DNA of 64,000 bases from Actinomadura oligospora ATCC 43269 (GTDB lineage: Bacteria > Actinomycetota > Actinomycetes > Streptosporangiales > Streptosporangiaceae), in assembly GCF_000518265.1 (NCBI RefSeq), contig NZ_KI912411.1:62001-126000 (forward strand), given 5' to 3'. The notes beneath the pieces are model-generated. The model did not search any database, was not told where the DNA came from, and saw only the letters and a list, made by a program, of their open reading frames with translations. Both the position numbers and the translations under genes were made by a program. Positions 59,688 through 64,000 of this stretch are shown here, piece after piece (position 1 is the stretch's first letter; every line of letters starts with the position of its first letter).

Positions 59688-60170
59688 CTAGGACGCCAGC
59701 GGAATGCTGAGTTCGCCCAAGGTCTCCAGGGTCTGGCGGCGATTGAGGTCCACCCACACGGTATGTCCGAGGGCAGGACTCCCGTGGATGCCCATCGCGA
59801 GCGCCAGCTGCGAAACCATGTACAGGCCGCGTCCGCTCTCCTGCCTTTCGTCAACCTGCCGAACCGCGGGAATGCCGCCACCGCCCAGGTCGGTCACCCC
59901 GACATAGACGGGATCCCCGTAGGCCAGCTCAACGCCGAACCAGCCGCCCTCCTCGCCTGAGCGTGTATGCCGGAGGGTATTGGCCGCCAACTCCGCGACA
60001 GCAAACTCGACCACGTCGGCGCATTCGTCCCCAGCGAACATCATCCGGGCAAGCCGACGCACTTTCGACACCTCTTGCAGTTCACCGCGGTAGGTGCGCC
60101 GCCACCGCATAGGGCCTGAGTCGTGCAGCCACTCGGCCGCGGTGCTGTATCTCCACGTTGTTGTATCCAT
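59688..60170 (-). CDS. HATPase (RsbW-like anti-sigma kinase) protein
   Basis: A 160-residue GHKL ATPase-fold protein of the type common in actinomycetes. The N box is FAVAELAANTLRHT, the G1 region YVGVTDLGGGGIPAV, and the G2 region ESGRGLYMVSQLALAMGI. It lacks a histidine-phosphorylation domain, so a partner-switching serine kinase role is likely. ATG60170 is the first start after a non-coding-like stretch. Confidence 0.85.
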   Translation of the reverse strand: MDTTTWRYSTAAEWLHDSGPMRWRRTYRGELQEVSKVRRLARMMFAGDECADVVEFAVAELAANTLRHTRSGEEGGWFGVELAYGDPVYVGVTDLGGGGIPAVRQVDERQESGRGLYMVSQLALAMGIHGSPALGHTVWVDLNRRQTLETLGELSIPLAS

Positions 60171-60467
60171 TCTTTCTCCTCTGCCTCTGGTTGCATCTCT
60201 TGGTTCGAGTGAAGGCCCTGAAGCGAATACGAAGCAGTCCGCGTTCGCCGTCGAAGGCCCAGCTCCTCCGGCCCGCAGTGCAAAGGAGGAGGTGGGCGGC
60301 GTCGGTGTCCAGAGGGACCTTGGGTGTCGCGGACCACGTCGAACGTTGCGCGGATGTCCGCTTGGGGACGCTGAGTGGTGGCCGTGACCCGAACGCGCGA
60401 GCTCAGCGTCCGGGCCACGGCAGCTTGCGGAATGAACCACGAGTCGCCAGCGGTCCCCTGGGCGGAG
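60171..60467. other. Gene-free intergenic stretch
   Basis: Nothing convincing on either strand. It should hold the promoter of the HATPase gene; a TTCTTTCTCCTCT pyrimidine run (an AG-rich ribosome-binding site on the minus strand) abuts the ATG at 60170. Confidence 0.5.
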
Positions 60468-60656
60468 CTAGGAGGCGTCTTCCATGCGCAGCGCCGCGAT
60501 GTTGTCGGCGGCGTAGCCGCTGATCAACGCAATCGTGCTGTTCAGGAGACCGTGGTCACGCATGGCCTCTTCGTAGGCGGCCCGGGCGACCTCGAACGCC
60601 TGATCCACGGCCTGACCAGGTGCGAGCGCGGACGAGTCGACCTGGGTTTCGTTCAT
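60468..60656 (-). CDS. Small hypothetical protein
   Basis: A 62-residue acidic, helical protein (ALAPGQAVDQAFEVARAAYEEAMRDHGLLNSTIALISGYAADNIAALRME). ATG60656 overlaps the stop of the upstream gene (ATGA), favouring this start over ATG60662. Function unknown. It and its upstream neighbour are divergent from the zinc-ribbon regulator gene at 61177. Confidence 0.6.
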   Translation of the reverse strand: MNETQVDSSALAPGQAVDQAFEVARAAYEEAMRDHGLLNSTIALISGYAADNIAALRMEDAS

Positions 60657-60928
60657 CGGCATGGGCCTTCCTTCGTGCGGGTCAGCTCCGCTCTGATCGC
60701 GGCAGCCGCTCTTTCCGGCATCACCACCGGCGCGATCTGTGCGCCCGACCGTTCCCACTGGAAGACGGCTGCGGCCTGGTCCTCAAGAGGCGGTCTCACG
60801 GTGACCCATCGTTGAAGACCGTCACCGACGAGCAGGCGTGGACAGCCTCCGCTGAGGCGGTCCAGGCGGGCGTACAACGTCGGATCCAGGCGGTGCAGCG
60901 CCATCCGCAACATGTCCAAACTCGTCAT
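60653..60928 (-). CDS. Small hypothetical protein, coupled to the next gene
   Basis: About 91 residues from ATG60928 (ATG60973 is an alternative). Contains MLRMALHRLDPTLYARLDRLSGGCPRLLVGDG followed by a strand-rich FQWERSGAQIAPVVMPERAAAAIRAEL. I know no function. It forms an overlapping pair with the 62-residue gene, probably under the control of the divergent regulator at 61177. Confidence 0.55.
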   Translation of the reverse strand: MTSLDMLRMALHRLDPTLYARLDRLSGGCPRLLVGDGLQRWVTVRPPLEDQAAAVFQWERSGAQIAPVVMPERAAAAIRAELTRTKEGPCR

Positions 60929-61176
60929 GGCGGCTTCGGCGCTGAAGCATGATGCTTCTCCCGGCGTTTCCATCGGCGCCGCTTGGGCACGGTCGAAGGA
61001 CACTCGGTGACGGGGCTCGTGTCGGAACCTCACTGTGTCCTCCGGGTCGCGGCTTCGCGGGTGCCCCAAGACTTCACTTGATCACGCTGCGCAACCACAT
61101 CAGCACTGCATCGGAAACAGCCGTCGGTGATGCAGCGATGAATAGCTGGGGTGCCGCCGACCGGGAAGGCCACAAC

Positions 61177-62610
61177 ATGAGCACGACGAAGAGAACGTGC
61201 ACTCGCTGTGGAACACCGCTGAGCCGCTACACCCAGGGAGAGATCTGTGGCCCCTGCATCACCGCCGCACGCCTTGCCCCCAAACCGCCCGAAATTCAGC
61301 TCCCAGTGGAGTTCTGGTTCTCTGATCCCATCAGCAGAGCCTTGGCCCGATGGGACTGGTCAACCCTCCTGGTCGCCGTCCACAACCACACCAAGGCAAC
61401 ACAGAGCGCCATCGCCTCGCAGACCGGAATGTCCCAAGGCTCGATATCGAGGCTCATGGCGGGGCGCAGCGGTGGGCAGACGATCGAGACCGCGCTCAAG
61501 ATCGTGGATGGGCTCGGAGCCCCTCGAACCCTCGCTGGCCTCACTCCGAAAGGACTCAGCCACCTCTCCGAGGACCGCGGCGATCAGGGATCTCAAGGAA
61601 CGGGTACGGCAAACCACGTGAACCGCCGCGAATTCTCCACCAAGCTGGTACTCGCTGGCCTCACAATCCCGTTGATCGGCCGGTCAGCGAGTACCTCGGG
61701 GGCTGACGTCGACATCGTGACCGGTCTCGACCGTCCCGCCGATGCCGTTGCCGACCTGTACGCCCTGGACGCCAAGCACGGCGGGGCCGCCCTTGTTGAA
61801 CTGGCCGAAGCTCGATTGTCGAGCCTGCTCGCACAGCTCAGGCAAGTCACCCTCAAGCCATCCGATGAGCCCTTCGTGTACTCAGTGGTCGGCCAGGTCA
61901 CCACTGCTGCCGCATGGTTCGCCTACGAGCGCGGCGACCTCGACCGTGCGGAGAACCTCCTCAAGGACGGCCTGTACGCGGCACACTGCGCGAGCGACGT
62001 CGGGCTGCGGCTCCAGGTACTCAACATCCTTGCCATGGTGAGCCGGTCCCTGAACCACCCTGCCAAGGCCGTCGCAGCCGCCCAAGGAGCCATCGACGCA
62101 GGCTCACGAGCCGACCCTCAACTGCGGGCGCTGTTGTCCATGCGTCTCTCGCTCGGCCACGCGCGCCTCCGAGACGCACACGCGTACGAACGGTTCAAAG
62201 GCGAAGCCTGGGATCTCCTGGGCATGTCTACCGGCCAGACCGACCCCAGCGAATGGTTCCGCTTCTTCGGTGAGGAGGAGATGCACGGTCTCGAAGCGAT
62301 CGGCCAGACCTTCCTTGGCCGCCATGCGGAAGCCGCCGATCTGTTGGAGGACACCACCGCCTCGATGCCCCCACGCAACCGCGCCTACTACCGCCTCACT
62401 CACGCCGAGGCTCTCGCGCGGTCGGGCAACGGCAAGCACGCGATCGATGTCTTCCACGAGAATCTGCCGCTGCTGACCCAGATGACCAGCGCCCGCATCA
62501 CCGACAAGGTCCGCGACTTCGCAGGGACGCTGCGCACCGTCCCCGGCGATGACGCCTTCCAGACCCGGCGCATCGCGCTCAGCCTGATCGGAGAGCCCCC
62601 CCATGCCTAA
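61177..62610 (+). CDS. Zinc-ribbon, HTH, TPR-like transcriptional regulator with internal hydrophobic segment
   Basis: A 477-residue protein. It starts with a zinc ribbon (CTRCGTPLSRYTQGEICGPC), then an XRE-like helix-turn-helix (TQSAIASQTGMSQGSISRLMAGR) at about 75-100. NRREFSTKLVLAGLTIPLIG, a Tat-like or membrane-like segment, lies in the middle at about 150. The C-terminal 300 residues are TPR-like helical repeats, including AWFAYERGDLDRAENLLKDGLYAA. The layout resembles NsdA-type developmental regulators of Streptomyces. ATG61177 follows GGGAAGG. Confidence 0.75.
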   Translation: MSTTKRTCTRCGTPLSRYTQGEICGPCITAARLAPKPPEIQLPVEFWFSDPISRALARWDWSTLLVAVHNHTKATQSAIASQTGMSQGSISRLMAGRSGGQTIETALKIVDGLGAPRTLAGLTPKGLSHLSEDRGDQGSQGTGTANHVNRREFSTKLVLAGLTIPLIGRSASTSGADVDIVTGLDRPADAVADLYALDAKHGGAALVELAEARLSSLLAQLRQVTLKPSDEPFVYSVVGQVTTAAAWFAYERGDLDRAENLLKDGLYAAHCASDVGLRLQVLNILAMVSRSLNHPAKAVAAAQGAIDAGSRADPQLRALLSMRLSLGHARLRDAHAYERFKGEAWDLLGMSTGQTDPSEWFRFFGEEEMHGLEAIGQTFLGRHAEAADLLEDTTASMPPRNRAYYRLTHAEALARSGNGKHAIDVFHENLPLLTQMTSARITDKVRDFAGTLRTVPGDDAFQTRRIALSLIGEPPHA

Positions 62611-63151
62611 CGGCGCCGACTACACCTTCACCAAGCACGACGGCTCCGCCACCCTCGCCATGCTGGACGAGATCGCCACCGTCTACGTCCCCGCCTACGC
62701 CGATCCGCCCTACAAGCCGCACCCGATGTTCAGCCTCGAAGGATTCACAGAACGCACCACCAGCCAAGCCAAACGCGATGGCTTCTCTCTCATTGCCGCC
62801 CGCAGCCCCGACGGCGATCTCGCAGGCTTCAGCTTCGGACTGCCCTTCGAAGCAGGTCGGTGGTGGCGCGACGCTTCCGGCTCCATGCCACCGGCCGAGG
62901 TTGTCCAGGCGCCCAAGTTCGCCGTCATCGAGCTCGTAGTCGCCAGCCCTCACCGCGGCCGGGGCCTCGCCCACCGCCTCATCAACACCTTGCTGGAAGA
63001 CCGCCCAGAGCCCTACGCCACCCTGCTCGCCAACACCGACGCTCCCGCCCGCAGGATGTACGAACGCTGGGGCTGGAACAAGGTCGCCGACGTCCAGTCC
63101 TACCCCGGGGCTGACAAAGACGATGCCCTCATCCTCAGACTGAGGAAATAG
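62603..63151 (+). CDS. GNAT-family N-acetyltransferase
   Basis: A 182-residue protein with a GNAT fold: IELVVASPHRGRGLAHRLINTLL contains the RGxGxA acetyl-CoA binding motif, and the C-terminus has DAPARRMYERWGWNKVADV, the usual last strand-helix. A 20-residue insertion with WWRDASG precedes the CoA motif. It overlaps the upstream regulator gene by 8 bp and is co-expressed with it. Substrate unknown. Confidence 0.85.
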   Translation: MPNGADYTFTKHDGSATLAMLDEIATVYVPAYADPPYKPHPMFSLEGFTERTTSQAKRDGFSLIAARSPDGDLAGFSFGLPFEAGRWWRDASGSMPPAEVVQAPKFAVIELVVASPHRGRGLAHRLINTLLEDRPEPYATLLANTDAPARRMYERWGWNKVADVQSYPGADKDDALILRLRK

Positions 63152-63195
63152 GGGAACGCGAGCTGCGCTGTATCGCCGCCATTCCAGCGGAGTTG

Positions 63196-63315
63196 TCAAC
63201 TCTTTCCTGAGCGCCACAGTACGAACCACGTCGTGGGGACGCCGCCTATCGCTGCTGCGGCGGCAAAGGCGGCCACGACGAGGACGGCGAGGTAGAGCCA
63301 GCTGCCGCCCGTCAC
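63196..63315 (-). CDS. 39-residue single-pass membrane protein coupled to NUDIX gene
   Basis: GTG63315 overlaps the NUDIX stop codon (GTGA). The peptide has one membrane helix (YLAVLVVAAFAAAAAIGGV) with a short N-terminus VTGGSWL and a basic-ended C-terminus LWRSGKS. The overlap, the clean hydrophobic pattern and the immediate stop argue for a real small gene. Confidence 0.5.
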   Translation of the reverse strand: MTGGSWLYLAVLVVAAFAAAAAIGGVPTTWFVLWRSGKS

Positions 63316-63842
63316 GGTGTCTCCGGCGTGTGCCCGGTCGCGGGCCGGGCGGGGTGTTCGCTGTAGTCGACCGTGTGGGTGCGGAGAGCCCGGAGCGCCC
63401 GTTGGAGTCGTTGGGCCATGTCAGGGCGGAGGCGCCGGTGAGCCTCTTGTGGTGCCAGCATCGCAAACTCGCTGATTTCGCCATCAACGACGCGCAGGGC
63501 GGCGAGTTCGGCGCCGATGAGGATCCCGCCGTCGAAGATGAAGACGAGTTCGTCGTCCCACGGGCCGTGGGGACCCACCCAGTCCAATACGAGAAGGGCG
63601 CCGGGTTCGAGGTCGATGCCGAGTTCTTCGGCGATCTCACGGCGCACGGCGGAACGCGGCGGCTCGTTACTTTCCGCCATCCCACCGGGAAGGTCCCAAT
63701 GCTCCTTGTAGGTGGGGTTGACCAGCAGGATCCGGCCCGCTTCGTCGCGGACCAGGACATCGGCGGCAACGCGTTTGCGGGCCTGCCGGGCGTTGCCCTC
63801 AGCTAGGTAGGCGAAGTGGGCTTCGTCGTCGGTGACGGCCAC
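63312..63842 (-). CDS. NUDIX hydrolase
   Basis: A 176-residue protein, GTG start. The NUDIX box runs from GGMAESNEPP through AVRREIAEELGI, with all metal-binding Glu residues. RVAADVLVRDEAGRILLVNPTYKEHWDLPGG precedes it. Many plain cellular NUDIX enzymes look alike, but the integrative element pSAM2 uses a NUDIX protein (Pif) for transfer immunity, so an element-related role is possible. Confidence 0.85.
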   Translation of the reverse strand: MAVTDDEAHFAYLAEGNARQARKRVAADVLVRDEAGRILLVNPTYKEHWDLPGGMAESNEPPRSAVRREIAEELGIDLEPGALLVLDWVGPHGPWDDELVFIFDGGILIGAELAALRVVDGEISEFAMLAPQEAHRRLRPDMAQRLQRALRALRTHTVDYSEHPARPATGHTPETP

Positions 63843-63900
63843 GCGGGGTCCTGGCCTTCCTGTGCACCGGGGATCTGGCTGAGTCTGGTGAAGGAGCTTG

Positions 63901-64000
63901 CTACCTCGGGGGCCGTGCCCGCCGACCTGTCCGTCCGTAGATGTTAGTGAGGGCGTGTTCGGCCTCCTGGACCCGTTCCTCGGATCGGTAGGCCACCCAT
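63901..64000 (-). CDS. C-terminal end of a gene entering from beyond the window
   Basis: The minus-strand frame is open from the window edge to a TAG at 63901-63903, ending WVAYRSEERVQEAEHALTNIYGRTG and a basic tail. Composition is protein-like, but 32 residues are too few to name it. Confidence 0.5.
   Translation of the reverse strand, partial: WVAYRSEERVQEAEHALTNIYGRTGRRARPPR

Overview
The window is high-GC actinobacterial chromosome. The host is probably a Thermomonosporaceae/Streptosporangiales-type actinomycete such as Actinomadura; this is inferred from gene content and codon use, with no 16S rRNA gene to confirm it. The tRNA gene at 33114-33187 separates two parts. On its left (1-33.1 kb) is ordinary chromosome with a steroid-catabolism island. 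On its right (33.2-64 kb) is accessory DNA dominated by a type IV secretion/conjugation module.

Left part. After housekeeping genes (hotdog-fold protein, coiled-coil zinc-ribbon protein, a GbsR-like regulator divergent from an ABC exporter, the RNA helicase HrpA, and a Ser/Thr kinase fused to a lytic-transglycosylase-like domain), 13.2-30.1 kb carries genes for catabolism of the last two steroid rings (HIP pathway). Gene order closely follows Mycobacterium tuberculosis Rv3548c-Rv3560c, in two blocks. Block 1 has two SDR genes divergent from echA20-ipdA-ipdB-ipdC. Block 2 is fadE30-ipdF-kstR2-fadA6. Each block has a 20-bp quasi-palindrome of the form TCTAnCAA-N4-TTGnTRGA in its promoter, which contains the KstR2 core AnCAA-N4-TTGnT. 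Block 2 continues into three extra genes resembling the mesaconyl-CoA route: 2-methylfumaryl-CoA isomerase, mesaconyl-C4-CoA hydratase-like and acyl-CoA dehydrogenase. Between the blocks are a TetR/peroxiredoxin-like pair with duplicated operators, an MFS remnant, a quinone oxidoreductase, an SDR and an MmyB-type regulator. A PAS-SpoIIE phosphatase and a lipoprotein close this part.

Right part. Next to tRNA-Pro(GGG) lies a five-repeat type I-E CRISPR array without cas genes. A leftward operon follows: HTH, SLT-NlpC/P60 hydrolase, a PAPS-reductase-like gene and another HTH. The PAPS-reductase-like gene is split cleanly by a 3.74-kb element made of two tyrosine recombinase genes, with 10-bp inverted ends and Tn916-like coupling bases. 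A rightward conjugation operon (40.9-59.5 kb) encodes a VirB6-like membrane protein, an SCO6880-type protein, VirB4-like and VirD4-like ATPases, DUF4913, an interleaved array of two paralogous families (A-A-B-B-A-B), DUF2637, an ArdC-TOPRIM primase fusion and a superinfection-immunity-type membrane protein. No relaxase and no element integrase beside the tRNA are visible, so the far end probably lies beyond 64 kb. The window ends with regulatory and small genes: a HATPase, a zinc-ribbon/HTH/TPR regulator, GNAT, NUDIX and a coupled 39-residue membrane peptide.
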